DNA of 64,000 nt, from NCBI GenBank assembly GCA_028571685.1, contig CM053143.1, positions 51,639,208-51,703,207 of the forward strand, in the 5' to 3' direction. The notes beneath the pieces were generated by a model, which made no database searches, had not been told where the DNA came from, and saw only the letters and a program-made list of their open reading frames with translations. Shown piece after piece: positions 33,980 through 44,778 of the stretch. The translations under genes were made by a program, and so were the position numbers. Position 1 is the first letter of the stretch. The number at the start of each line of letters is the position of its first letter. Source of the stretch: Heterohyrax brucei (lineage: Eukaryota; Chordata; Mammalia; Hyracoidea; Procaviidae).

Positions 33980-34710
33980 TGCCACACAAGGTGGTGCTGG
34001 TCTGGATTTGCCATTAGCTGAGGATGTTGTAAATGAAGCAGGAAAAGTGTATGTGGTTAACACAGATGTATGGGGACCACTCCCTTAGAATGTTGTAGGA
34101 CTTATCACTGGTTGTTCAAGTGTCTTAGCTCAAGGCACCCAAATCTTACCTGGAGTGATAGATTCTGATTATGAGGGACAAATTAAAATTAATGTTAACA
34201 ACTTCTACTTACCAAACGTTCGAACGAGGAGCTTTGTTAGCTCAAATTCTCCTTCTCCCCATTTGTTCGTTTAATAAGGCCAATCCTAAGTTGAGAGGTA
34301 CCAGAGGTTTTGGCAGTACTGATACCTTTTGGGTTACAAAACTGACAACTCAGTGTCCTTACTTGACAGTGCAAATTATTGGTTGCATATTTCAGGGCTT
34401 GGTAGACTCTGGGGGTGATGTTACCATAATTGCAGAAAATGACTGGCCAGCAGACTGGCCCTCGCAACAAGCCTCACACAGTCTTACAGGTACTGGGGGA
34501 CAATGACAGGTTAAACAAAGTAAATATCCGCTGATCTGTTTCAGTCCTGATGGAGAGCTAGCGTCTAATTGTCCATATATTCTCCCCTTACCAGCTACCT
34601 TGTGGGGACAGGATTTACTGATTCAGTGGAAAGTTATGATTGGGACAAATTTAACCTAGCAGCCACTGTTGCACAAGATCCCTTGCTCAAACTTCAATGG
34701 GTTCCAGGCC
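33980..34710 (+). pseudogene. Retroviral dUTPase and protease remnant
   Basis: Downstream of gag, one frame shows 'ATQGGAGLDL' and later PGVIDSDYEGQIKI, the dUTPase signature of betaretroviral pro. It is interrupted by one TAG. A second frame (34171-34506) shows TVQIIGCIFQGLVDSGGDVT, which fits the aspartic protease active site D-T/S-G followed by a changed Gly-Asp (usual Ala-Asp). dUTPase removes dUTP and protease matures Gag-Pol. A frameshift separates the two. The reading fades after about 34710 and no RT domain follows. Confidence 0.72.
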
Positions 34711-34719
34711 CACCAGTTT

Positions 34720-36100
34720 GAGTTAAACAACGGCCGATAAAAAGGAAAAAATTTACCTTTTTTTAAGCCTATAAAGAAAATTACAACAGTCTGATATGTA
34801 ATTGGGTAACCACTACAAGTTTCAAAGACTGAAATGTATACTCTTTAAGTTTCCTTGATAATTGTGTCTCTAATTATGTAATGTTCTTAAAGTGCCAGAC
34901 AAACTCTGTTAATCTAAGAGATTAAGTTGAAGCTTGGTTGAATGTATATGGCCAAGCTTCAACAGGGTGGAGTATGTAATCCTAATACCTTACAACATAT
35001 TTTCTCCTTTTCAAAATGTGTAATTGAGAACTTCACATAACTAATACCATCATGATACTGTAAATAATCTGTGTTTTTTTTTTTTTTTACTACGTCAGTT
35101 ACTGTGGCCTCTACACTGGCCTCTTTCCAAAGGGGTGCAGAGCCCCCTCGGCTCCTGTGACCTTGGTCTCCCCCCTCTTCTTTGCTCTCCTAAGAAATGG
35201 CCTTCAGCCTGGAAACTGGAAGCTAGGAAGGCTGGTTGGCATTTTGTATATCGACAACTTGCTTTCTTGCTCCTTACTTCAGTCGGAGTGAACTGGCAAA
35301 CTTGTTTCACTAGCTGACAAATTTTCTCATAGATTTTGTCTTTGCCTGACATAAACAACCTGGCTAAAGTTTCTTGTGACTATTCTGTGATGTATACAGT
35401 TATCTGCAAGATCCCAATTGTCACAAACATAGAGAGAACACAGAGAAAGAAAGAATAAGCATGTGAAAGAAAGTAAAGAGGATGCAGAAAGAGAGAGAAG
35501 ATGAAAAGCTAGATAGCTAGAGAGAAATGGAAAAGGAAACAAAAAGAAAATGCAGAAAAGAAAGAAAAAAGACAAAATGACAAGAGAAGAAAAAAAAGAG
35601 ACAGGGATCTGAAGAAAGAGGCTCATCCACTGGCCTCTGTTCTGGGATCACTCAGAAGAAGACGATGAGGCAGAGACAAGGACAGGCCCCAGTAAAAGAC
35701 AGCCAACATACACTGTACAAAGGAGGGACTCTGAAATAACGAATACCCCAAAAGGAGAAACTAAACTATCTCACCAGCTGTTGTATAAGCCAAAATGCCT
35801 GGTCCCTTTTTGGGATGGAATTTCCTAAGTAAAGTACATGCTGAAATCTCTTTTGATGAAAAAAAAAATCTCTGAAAACGCAGCCAGCAAATGCCTGGAA
35901 AGTGTAAACAGCTCTCTTAGCTTTTACAAGACAGGTGCTGTCACCAACATCTGTCTGTTCTGTGGTCAAAAGAGCGGTCGATGCCATAGCTGTGTGGGTT
36001 TGGGCCAGTGGCTGACCAAGATGAGCTCAGGCTGTTCTTCAGGTAAAGAAAACACTGACTGGTGAGTACCGTATTGGTCAAGATTTACAGGCTGTTAATG
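34720..36100. other. Provirus interior without recognised domains
   Basis: No RT, RNase H or integrase motif was found. There is a purine-rich segment (about 35430-35600: GAAAGAAAG-type) and a poly-T at about 35075. Pol was probably removed by deletion, or the stretch is too decayed to read. Confidence 0.5.
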
Positions 36101-36119
36101 AAGTTGTGAAAACTCTTCT

Positions 36120-36800
36120 GTCTTAAGCCAAGTTGTTAACTCCCTAAAACTTGTACACCATTCAAAGAGATTTTTGGGAATTTTTATTGCTTCCATTATT
36201 GCAGCTACTGTATTAGCAGCTACGGTAACTACTCAGTCCTTACAGACCGCTACTCAGCTTAATAGCTCTATGCAAAATGTGACTGCTGAAGTGCAACCCA
36301 TAACCTAGGTAGATCAAGAAATTCTTGGACGATTGGATGCCCTTGAGGCAGCTGTTTTATGGATGGGGAAAGACAAGAAGCATTATGGCAAAGACCTCAA
36401 TTGCACTGTGGTCATGAATTTCTTAAATACTGTGTTACCCCTGTCGCTTATAATGCTACCAAAATGTGGAAACTCTAAACATCCAAAATGTGGAGACACT
36501 TGACTATCGCCTTAACACACGTCTTACAGAACATATTCAAGAATTACAAAAGGAATCACAAGAACAAATGATTTGTTTGCAAGATGAAGCAAAAACTTTA
36601 AATCTTCAAATTATGAATGATATGAGTTATTGGTTAAATCCCAATAATTGGTGTTCTGGACTCAATTTACGTATTTGGATATTTCTTGCCCTCATTGTTT
36701 TATCTTCTTTCAGTCATAAAATGCATGCTACAACTTTGCCGACACACCGAAGGTGTCCAGCTGGCCCTGGGTATGTATACCAGCTTGATGACAACTGTCC
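36120..36800 (+). pseudogene. Envelope transmembrane subunit remnant
   Basis: Around 36160-36220 the frame reads a hydrophobic, Ala/Ile-rich segment with Thr-Gln after it, where a fusion peptide would be. Then comes a Gln/Asn heptad-like helix and, later, the ORF at 36466-36822 with EHIQELQKESQEQMICLQDE and a hydrophobic WIFLALIVLSSF near 36690. The order fits a retroviral TM subunit (fusion peptide, heptads, membrane anchor). It is interrupted by in-frame stops and a frameshift before 36466. The surface subunit is not recognised. It cannot make a working envelope as it stands. Confidence 0.65.
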
Positions 36801-36826
36801 CATCAGAAGATCTAACTTTTAAAAAA

Positions 36827-36841
36827 TAAAAAAAGGGGATA
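36827..36841 (+). promoter_or_regulatory. Polypurine tract
   Basis: 'AAAAAAAGGGGATA' directly precedes the 3' LTR start TGTG at 36842, the usual plus-strand primer position. Confidence 0.75.
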
Positions 36842-37401
36842 TGTGAGGGTGTGCACGCTTGGAAAGAATGTAAAATCCTGCTTACCCCAACTTTGTCTGT
36901 GTTTAGATAGGGACTTGTCTTGAGAACAACAAAAGCCTGGCAAAAGCCCATGAGACAAGTTTTGTCTTGGTGTACTGGAAAACCAGTACGTGCTGAAAAC
37001 AGTATTCACTGAGACTAGTGCAAGGACTTTCTCTTCCCCCTTCCCTGGGAATGCCTCTTCTTTTGAAGTAAGGAACACTGATAAAATGCCTTTTCTCACT
37101 TGCCCAGCAGAAAACTTGTTTACTTTGCTCAATAAAAGCTGGTGGGTTAAACAAACTGGTGTCAGTCTCTACTCGCAGGAGACTGTCCCTTTTCTGCCCA
37201 CAGCAAACTAAAAGTTTGTTGTCAGTGTGATTTTTCAACCTCTGCCTCTCATACATATCACACCTGTAAGTGGTGTCCCATTTCACACCAGTCCATCGTG
37301 TCCTGTTTCACACCAGTAAATGGTGTCCCATCTCAGACCTGTAAATGGTGTTCTATGTTAATCACACCAGTGACTAGTGTCCCTTGTGAATTGCGCCAAC
37401 A
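36842..37401 (+). repeat. Provirus 3' LTR
   Basis: 560 bp, TG to CA, with AATAAA at 37131-37136. Five PBS-like tandem units end it (starts 37271, 37296, 37321, 37346, 37375). The hairpin at 36972-36989 equals that of the 5' LTR. The 204- and 127-codon antisense frames over both LTRs are shadows. Confidence 0.92.
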
Positions 37402-37407
37402 ACCTAA

Positions 37408-37596
37408 TCCTATAGATTGTGTCCTGTCTCCTTTAAACAACTGTCTCTAATCTTGACTCATTAACATTTTAGAGGTTAGGATTTACCAGCTCATAGGATA
37501 ATCACATCAGATCACAAAGTACTGGGGAACCACACAGTACTGGGAACCATGACCTGTCAGGTTGACACATAATTTTGGGGAACACAATTCGATACA
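37408..37596 (-). mobile_element. MaLR-like LTR, right half
   Basis: It continues the host LTR after the duplication: 'TCCTATAGATTGTGTCC' to 'GGGGAACACAATTCGATACA'. This restores the order seen at 18400-18638. Confidence 0.72.
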
Positions 37597-37599
37597 ACT

Positions 37600-38971
37600 G
37601 CATGGAAAAAAAAAAATCAATACAACAGACCATATTCAGCATTGATTCAGAATAACATTTAAAGATCTTGCTCAGTATGTTTTACCTCAACAGGTTTCTT
37701 AAGAAGTATTTTTATACAGGCACAACCTGACTTTAGGAGAAACCTCATCTAATGAAGACAATTGTTTCTCCCATGATATATTCATTCTATAAGATTAATC
37801 TAATTTTCCAATATGATTCCTTTCTCTGTGATTTTAGAAGCTCCTGGGAAAAAACTGAAGTTACACTATGAAATAGAGCCAGTATAAAACAAGTTGAAAA
37901 GCAATATTTCTTCATAGTATCATTTATTCTTTATTTTCCAAAAGCCCAGTGTTCTTCCTGTACAAAGACCATAGTTTTCTATGAACCAGAAGAAACTATA
38001 AATTTTGCCAGCTGGTTTTAACTGAGAAGAAATATCGAAAAATTCTTCCTGTGGGCTCCATAAATGCTGAGATAGTAGTCTGACACATGAAATATAATAA
38101 GTGTAGTTATTCATGTTTTTTTTTTCCCTTCTCAAGCATGTCCTAATGATTTGTTATTCTACTCCGTTTATAAATAGCCACGAAGGAGAGTTTCACTAAG
38201 TGAGAGGCCTGCTGTTTTTTCTTATGCAATGTGTCAAGTGAGTTCAATATTTTTGAGCACATAAATCTTTGTTGGCACCTACGTAGAGAACAAGTTAATG
38301 ACCTAGCACATGGAGGGTAAGCTGCTGATCAAATTCTGTCCACAACTACTTTCTTTTCTTTTGGAATGCAGTTGAAATTGATACCATTCTGGAATTTTGC
38401 TTTTTATCAGTATTCTAAAAAAAAGAAAACAAAAAAAAAACCAAAAAACAAGTACACTGAATCTTTTTTTCCAACAATGTGCAGCATTAGGAAATTTCTG
38501 CAAAGCACAAGGCATTCTTCCGCATAAGAAATAGGATGTTGGGTGAAATCTCTAAAATCTATGAGTCCCAGTACTTGCTTTGTTGAATTCAGTTGCCAGA
38601 AGTCTTTATGCTGCCTTTTTCTCATTTAAGAATCTTAGATTAGTTGTTAATAATGAAAGACTCAGAATCTGTTCTGAGGGAAAACAATTCACGTATATAC
38701 CCTATTGGATATTTTCATACTTGAATGATCAGTAGAATTCCCCAGGGAGTTGCTTAAAGGTGATTCTTTGGTCCTGCTTCAGCATGTCTTATTTTTCAGG
38801 CATTTTTATAAAGCATTTGGATTCTGCTTCTGCAGCATTGTGGTGAAGGGGCTTTTTAACTCTAGCTGCCTGAACTCTGAAGTTCAAATACTATTCTAAT
38901 GACATCACTCGCCTATTCCACAGACTAGTGGTTTTTAAGTACTAGCATTCTCTCAAGGAAGAAATCTTGGT
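37600..38971. other. Unassigned, mostly unique DNA
   Basis: An A-rich stretch near 38415-38450 is present. Otherwise nothing was recognised. Confidence 0.4.
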
Positions 38972-39166
38972 TGTTTTTGGATGTTGTCAGTCAATTCTGA
39001 CTCATGGTAACCTAATGTGACCAAGAAGAACTGTACCATAGTATTTTCTTGGCTGTAATCTTTATGAGAGCAGATCCCCAGGTCTTTTCACCACAGAACC
39101 ACTGAATGAGTTTGAAATGCCAACCTTTTGGTTAGCAGCCAAGTGCTTAACCATTGTACCACTAGA
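38972..39166 (-). mobile_element. AfroSINE, long subfamily
   Basis: The extra middle 'GGCTGTAATCTTTATGAGAG' and 'CAGGTCTTTTCACC' is shared with 46360 and 63457. The head is 'CTTAACCATTGTACCACTAG'. Confidence 0.82.
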
Positions 39167-39317
39167 TAATTTGGAGGCATGAAACGCAGTGAGAAAAAGA
39201 AGGGCAGAGTGCAGAGTGCAGAGTGGAAGTCCTGGAATGTGTTAATATTAGATCTCATTGTACCTCCTGGGAAGCAAAGAGAATTGGGAAAGAAATTCAG
39301 AAGTGGAGAATAAAGAC

Positions 39318-39456
39318 TAGCGGTTAAATGCTACATGTGCTAACCTAAAGGTCAGCAATTGAAATCCACTAGGCACTCCTTGGAAACTCTATGGAGCAGT
39401 TCTACTCTGTCCTATAGGGTCGCTATGAGTCATAATCATAGGGTTTGGTTTGGGTG
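39318..39456 (+). mobile_element. AfroSINE, head truncated
   Basis: The 3' two thirds are close to consensus ('CTCCTTGGAAACTCTATGGA', 'CCTATAGGGTCGCTATGAG'). The first tRNA-like bases are lost. Confidence 0.88.
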
Positions 39457-40630
39457 TAAGAAGCTATTTCTCCCTTCTAACCTTTTCCTCACTAAGAACA
39501 CATGTGTATAGTCACTTACCCGCTCCTTCAGCCAGCTGCTTGAGAGATTTTGCCCAAACAGCTGGAAGCATCCCCAGTCATCTATCAGTGTGGCAGCTTG
39601 ATATCCTCTTGAGGCCTCCTCTGTGGGATGTAGGTTAATTCTGAGTCAGCTGGGTTAATTCATGACTCAAAGAAGCATCTGAAAATATGATGCTGGAAGG
39701 AAAACACACCTGGAATAGGAGTCAGGAGACCAAAGTTCCAGTTCCAGTTCTGTCTTTTGTTAGTAGAATGACTCACTTAATGTCCCTGGGCATTTATTTG
39801 TTTGTTTACTCATGAAAGTCACACTAGATGGTCTCTTGACCTCATTTGGCTCTCAATCTATTATTTTGAGAGGGGGGACTGAGTCTGAAACAGGGAGCTG
39901 GATTCTTATAAAAATTGTGCTGCTTGCTGTTATCAAGCACCTGTAGCCAAAACCATTTTGATGAGATTCTTTCTCTTAGGAAGAAAGCAATGTTTTTGAC
40001 GGTATTGGCCATAGTGCTTATTGCTGAGTATAAGAATATTTTCTGTTTTTGCATAATGTGGTTTAGTCTTTTTATGTTGAAACATCTAAAATGAAGAGGC
40101 TATGACTAAGAAATGTGATATGGGTTACAAACTAGTCATTAAATTCCTACTCAGTTGAATAAGGGCTGAAAATTCTGTTGGAGAACGGAGAAGTTTCCTG
40201 ACAGTCTCAGGATTTTTCTTTACTCCATTCTCTTTTAATAGTGTAGGTATTAGTTAATATTATTAGCATTCTAAGGAATAGACTCACAAGTAAAATCTTA
40301 CACTTATTTTCAGGAATAATGAACAACAGCTCAAAATCAATCTTTCCTAAATAGGACTGATCTTCCACTCAAAATGTGCTTCATTTTCTGTGTTTGCTAA
40401 CATTTTTAAAGACATATTTTTGTCAAATCTCTAACTGTTCCTTCTCCTGCACCCTCCACATTGCAAAATAGTAAACTTACTCTCATTTAGAAATAATGAA
40501 AAATTAAAATACATGCTCGTTTTACTTATAATGTGTTGCTATATGTACCTCATTGTTATAGCTAGGTGTGAACAAAACACTGGCTGGTCCTGTGTGACCA
40601 TTATGATAATTATGATAATTGATGTTTTAG
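39457..40630. other. Unassigned, mostly unique DNA
   Basis: No repeat or exon was recognised. The direct repeat 'TTATGATAAT' occurs twice near 40600. Confidence 0.4.
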
Positions 40631-40631
40631 C

Positions 40632-40685
40632 CCGTTGTTGCAGCCACTGTGTCAGTCCGTCTTGTTGAAGGTCTTCCTCTTTTTC
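40632..40685 (-). mobile_element. RTE tail fragment
   Basis: 'GTTGTTGCAGCCACTGTGTC' and 'TTGAAGGTCTTCCTCTTTTTC' match the RTE 3' region. The fragment is truncated on both sides and joined to an L1. Confidence 0.6.
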
Positions 40686-41242
40686 TAAAATATAAAGTTA
40701 GCTGTTTTGTTCTTCCAAGCCAAGAGATTCTTTCAGTATTTCTTGTAGCCTTGGTTTGGTTTTTACAAAGTCTCTGAGTTTCTGTTGATCTGAGAATGTC
40801 TTAATTTCATTTTCATATTTGAAAGATAGTTCTGCAGGATATGTAATTCTTGGTTGGAAGTTCTTCTCCTTCAAGGCTTTGAATGTGTTATGCTACTGTC
40901 TCCGTGCCAGCATGGTTTCTGCTGAGAAATCTGATGAAAGCCTACAGGGTTTCCCTCTGAATGTTAGCTTTGCTTTGAGTCATGCTGCCTTTAAGAGTTT
41001 CTGCTTATGTTTCATTTTGTTAAGCTTGATTATAATATGTCTTGGAGTCTTTCTATTGTGATCTATATGGAGCGGTGTTTGATACATATCTTAGATATCT
41101 ATATTCTCTTCTTTCATAATTTCTGGGAAGTTTTCTGTCAGCATTTCAGCAGCAATACTCTCTGTGCTCTCAGGTGTCCCTTCCTGTTCAGGAACTCCAG
41201 TTAATCATAGATTTTTCTTCTTAATAGAGTCCCACATGCCTT

Positions 41243-41600
41243 TTAATACTTCTTCATTTTTCTTGTTTCTTTTTTCTGATTTCTCCCCATAGATGCTAGA
41301 GTCAGTTGCTCTGTCTTCCAAATCAGAAATTCTGTTTTCCATTGTTCCCTTCTGTTTTCTTGGCTTTTAATTGAAGTTTCTATGTCTTTGATTTTGTTCT
41401 TGATCTGTTGGATTTGTGAGTACTGATGTTCCATCAGATAGAACAGCTTGCTTAATTTTTCATTTTGCTCTGTTGCATTTTGTATAAGATCTAGGAGGAC
41501 TCTATATACTATCCTTTGTTTCACCTTCTGATAGTTTCAGAAAAGCTTCTTCATCTGGGAAGTTCTGAGGTGGTTTCTTCTGGGGGCTGTCTGATGCCAT
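41243..41600 (-). pseudogene. L1 ORF1 N-terminal remnant, second copy
   Basis: The minus strand reads MASDSPQKKP, then NFPDEEAFLKL, from a Met near 41600. A frame shift precedes the 93-codon frame 41243-41524, which contains LLDLIQNATEQNEKLSKLF and a Lys/Glu/Gln heptad-rich stretch. The parallel with 1147-1395 (ALLDIKQNAAEQNEKLSKLY) is strong, so both come from one L1 lineage. This is the coiled-coil part of the ORF1 RNA chaperone, inactive here because of stops and shifts. The C-terminal RNA-binding domains are not visible. Confidence 0.62.
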
Positions 41601-41829
41601 GGGTGATTTCCGGGTTATCGTCTTCTCCAAAGTTTGTTGCTTTTTGGGCTTCATGTAGGTCAATAGAGGCTGGGAGAGATGCTGTGAAGATGGATCACAC
41701 TTGTTTCTCTAAGCTGTCTTAAAATGAGAAGTAAAAGTATTTGACAACTTCCAAAGTCAGCTGGCAAAGTAAAAACCTCTATATTGAACCCCAGATGTTA
41801 TAAACTACTTCAAAATACAGAAAGACCAC

Positions 41830-42360
41830 TGGCCTGCTGGCCTCTGCTGTCGGGCCCCCAGCTGTAGGTGATACTGTGTAGAATTCTGCTTTTCTGCTGA
41901 AAAGCAGTCTCTTCTAGGCAGGCACTACCTCCCAGCCCAGGAATTAGGTCTAGCTTAGGCTTCCGTATAGAAGACTCCACCTCCCAGCGAAACAAGATGG
42001 TGTCCCACACAAGTTCGCCAGCTGGCCGGGACCAGGCTCCCGGCGGAAAGAGAGGCCAAGAGTGCCAAAATGCCCAGAGTCCACAGTCTCTGCCTGGGCC
42101 CCAGCCCCAGGCGACACTGTGCAAAACACTGCCTTCCTGCTGGAAAAGTACTCATCCCCAGGCAGGCGCCACCTCCCAGCCTAACATTGAAGTCTGGCCA
42201 GGGCCTCTGCCTGGGCTTCTCCATTTCCCAGTGGATCAAGATGGCGTCCTGCACAAGTGCATCTATATGGCTACCACATCGCGGAGGCAGAAATAGAGGC
42301 CAGAGGAGCCGAGGTGTATAGAGTCCAAAGCCAGGCTCTCAGACCCTGGCAAATACACTT
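41830..42360 (-). repeat. L1 5'UTR monomers, about 243-bp period, GC-rich
   Basis: Two tandem units share 'GGCAGGC(A/G)C(T/C)ACCTCCCAGC', 'GATACTGTGTAGAATTCTGC' with 'GACACTGTGCAAAACACTGC', and 'AAGATGG(T/C)GTCC(C/T)(A/G)CACAAGT'. A partial third unit may follow. The GC content is far above the flanks. The antisense and sense frames over it (up to 104 codons) arise from this composition. Confidence 0.65.
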
Positions 42361-42654
42361 GCTGGTCCCACCAGCAGTGCGCCCAACACCAGCAGCTAGT
42401 TAAGTCCCAGCTCAGCCAGCTGGCCAAGACAGATGAAAAAAATCAAAATGGTGAGTTACCATCGGTCTGTGTAAGCCTGTACTTGCCAATGGTGTGGTCA
42501 GTGAAAGAGAGGAGGTTTTGCATTCAGTGGTATTAAGTCCAAATTAGCAGCCGTACGTCACATCCCAGGGCTCACTAGGTGTCCAGAAGGCTCCATTTAA
42601 TTATCATCTCAGGTCTTGGTTTCCAGACGGCTTTAGGGAGATGTGTATTTAGTT

Positions 42655-44385
42655 TGCCACCTTTGATCTTTCTCGTTTTCAAAGGCTATCTACTATATCC
42701 AGCATGGTGTCTTTCTTCAGGGACTGGTCTCTCGTTATAATATGTTCAAAGTATGCAAGACAAAGTCTCTCATCCTTGCCTGAGAGGTATTCTAGCTATA
42801 TTGTTTACAAGGCAGACTATTGGTTCTTCTGAAAGTCTGTGGTATATTCAACATTCTTCACCAAAACTGTAATTCAAAGGAATCAATTATTTTTTGGTCC
42901 TCTATATTTGTCATCCAGCTTTCCCATGCATGTGAGGTGACTGAAAATACCATGGCTTGGAGCAGGTACATCTTAATCTTCAAAGTGATACCTTTGCTTT
43001 TTAACACTTCAAAGAAATCTTTTGCAACAGATTTACTCAATGCAATTTGTTATTTGATCTCTTGACTGCTACTTCAATGGATGTTGATAATGAATCTAAG
43101 CAAAATGAAATTCTTGACAACTTCAATATTTTCTCCATTTATCATGATATTATCTACTGGTCCAGTTGTGAGGATTTTTGTCTTCTTGATGTTGAGGTGT
43201 AATCCATAGTGAAGGCTGTGGTCTTTGATCTTCATCCACAAGTGCTTCAAGTCCCCTTCAATTTCAGCAAGCAAGGTTGAGTTACCTGCATATCACAGGT
43301 TCTTAATTTTTCCTTCCTTCAGTCCTGATGTGGAGTTCTTCATACGAGATTTGACAATGAAGTCTGCAAACTTAGTTGTTCTTAGTGCTGCATACCTCAT
43401 TGCTGAATATCATTATGGTCCCTTCAAAGTACTCTCTTAGGAAGCTCTGCACCAATGCTAGCACCTAGTCCACCCTTAAAAGCAATTTTGGAACTCTTTC
43501 TCGAATGGCCATTACCACGGTGGCAAGGTGGCAAGTTTGTAAACTTAATTGTATAGTTGTCTGTGAAGGAGTTTTTAGCCAGTAAACAAATAACTGTGTT
43601 GGAACACCCTCCCTACTCATCTGCTCTGGCCCCCAGTGACTTTTTCTTTACCCATAGCTTTTATCTATGGGTATACTGAAAGGGAAATGTTTTGATGACA
43701 TCCAGGACTCCAAGGGTAATACAACGACAGCACTGATGGCCATCCCAGAAAGAGTTCCAAAATTACTTTGAAAGGTGGATTAGGTGCTGGTGTCAGTGCA
43801 TAGCTTTCCAAAGGGAGTATTTTGAAGGTGACTGTAATGATATTCAGTAATGAGATATGAATACTTTTTCTAGGGTGACTTTGTGAACTTAATTGGCGGT
43901 CCTTGTATAGTCCAGCATCTCAGATTATTTGCTCAACATACAGACTAAATACGTATGGTGAAAGATACAACCTTGACACACACTTTTCCTGATTTTAAAC
44001 CATGCAGCATCCCCCTGTTCTGTTTAAACAACTGCATTGTGGTTTACGGACAGATTCCTCATGAACACAATGAAGTATTCTGAAATTCCCATTCTTCGCA
44101 ATATTACCCATAATTTGTTATGATCCACACAGTTGACCACCTTTGCCTAGTCAATAAAACACATGTAAACATCTTTCTGGTCTTTTCTGCTTTCAGTCAA
44201 GACCCATCAGATGAGGGCAATGTTTAGTTCCATGCCCTTTTTCTTGAATATGGCTTGAATTTCTGGCAATTTCCTGTTAATGTACAGCTGAAACTCTTTT
44301 TCTGAATTAGCTTTCAGCACCACAGCAACACACAAGCCACCATAAACAGTACAACAAATTGACAGATTTGTGGTGGTTGCTGATA
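42655..44385 (-). mobile_element. RTE LINE, internally deleted, with mariner inside
   Basis: It runs as RTE 3' half (from about 42655: 'CATGGTGTCTTTCTTCAGGG', 'TTGAGGTGTAATCCATAG') to 43356, then 43902-44280. It then jumps to the RTE 5' end ('CACAGCAACACACAAGCCAC'), comparable to about 12000 in the longest copy. The central coding part is missing. Confidence 0.75.
43357..43901 (+). mobile_element. Mariner-type element, palindromic copy 2
   Basis: The left arm (inverted transposase 3' end: 'CACCTAGTCCACCCTTAAAA', 'GGAACTCTTTCTCGAATGGC') faces the right arm ('GAAAGAGTTCCAAAATTAC', 'GAAAGGTGGATTAGGTGC'). Coding sequence lies between ('AAACAAATAACTGTGTTGG'). The transposase frame is broken. Confidence 0.72.
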
Positions 44386-44399
44386 ACATCAGCCATACT

Positions 44400-44745
44400 A
44401 CCACTGATTATTCTTTGTACTTGTAGTACTGCCAAATCCTCTTCTCTGCCTTCTATCTTCACCCAGACCAGTTCATCCTTTATTTTTTCTAATGTGTCAT
44501 TCTGATCATGTCTTTCCCTTGGTTAAAAGTGATTAATGTCTGTATTACTTATAGAATAAAATCAAACTTTCTGGTGGGACTTTAAAGGACATGCCAAATA
44601 TCCATACATTTATCCAATCCCCTGCCTTTGCTTATGCCCTTGTTGCATTTTTGAATGTTGTCTTCTCATCCTCACCTCTGTCTGGCAAAGTTCCATTCAT
44701 TCTTCAAGGTCAAACCCCAAACATCCATCGTTATTCCTTACCTGA
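44400..44745 (+). repeat. L2-like LINE fragment
   Basis: 'TGCCTTTGCTTATGCCCTTG' and 'CTCACCTCTGTCTGGCAAAG' resemble the L2 3' block. 'CAAGGTCAAACCCC' follows in the expected order. Diverged. Confidence 0.5.
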
Positions 44746-44778
44746 TCATTTTACATCTGAATATATGAGGTCCAACAA

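Larger units (their letters stand above)
31851..37407 (+). mobile_element. Endogenous retrovirus, class II (betaretrovirus-like), defective
   Basis: A provirus with two LTRs of about 560 bp is bounded by the 6-bp target duplication ACCTAA at 31851-31856 and 37402-37407. Six-bp duplications are typical of class II ERVs. In order it carries LTR, a tRNA-Met-like primer site, a splice donor, gag with two zinc knuckles, a dUTPase-like and a protease region, then envelope transmembrane remnants, a polypurine tract and LTR. Reverse transcriptase and integrase were not recognised between about 34750 and 36100, so pol is largely deleted. Stops and frameshifts break every gene. By eye the LTRs differ at about 23 of the first roughly 255 aligned bases, so the insertion is old. 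The dUTPase next to protease and the absence of a MaLR-like layout support class II. Confidence 0.9.
40690..42620 (-). mobile_element. Second L1 copy, 5' part, antisense
   Basis: It parallels 480-2190: 'TATTTCTTGTAGCCTTGG', 'GTAATTCTTGGTTGGAAG', ORF1 start near 41600. Its 5'UTR is different in sequence from that of the first copy (see monomers at 41830-42360). The left end stops against an RTE fragment. Confidence 0.72.

Noticed and set aside
33322-34014. 230-codon antisense frame over gag
   Set aside because: It lies opposite the zinc-knuckle and capsid coding strand, has no motif, and is explained by codon bias of the sense strand.
41810-42321. Proline/glycine-rich frames up to 104 codons
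   Set aside because: They come from GC-rich L1 5'UTR monomers and appear on both strands.
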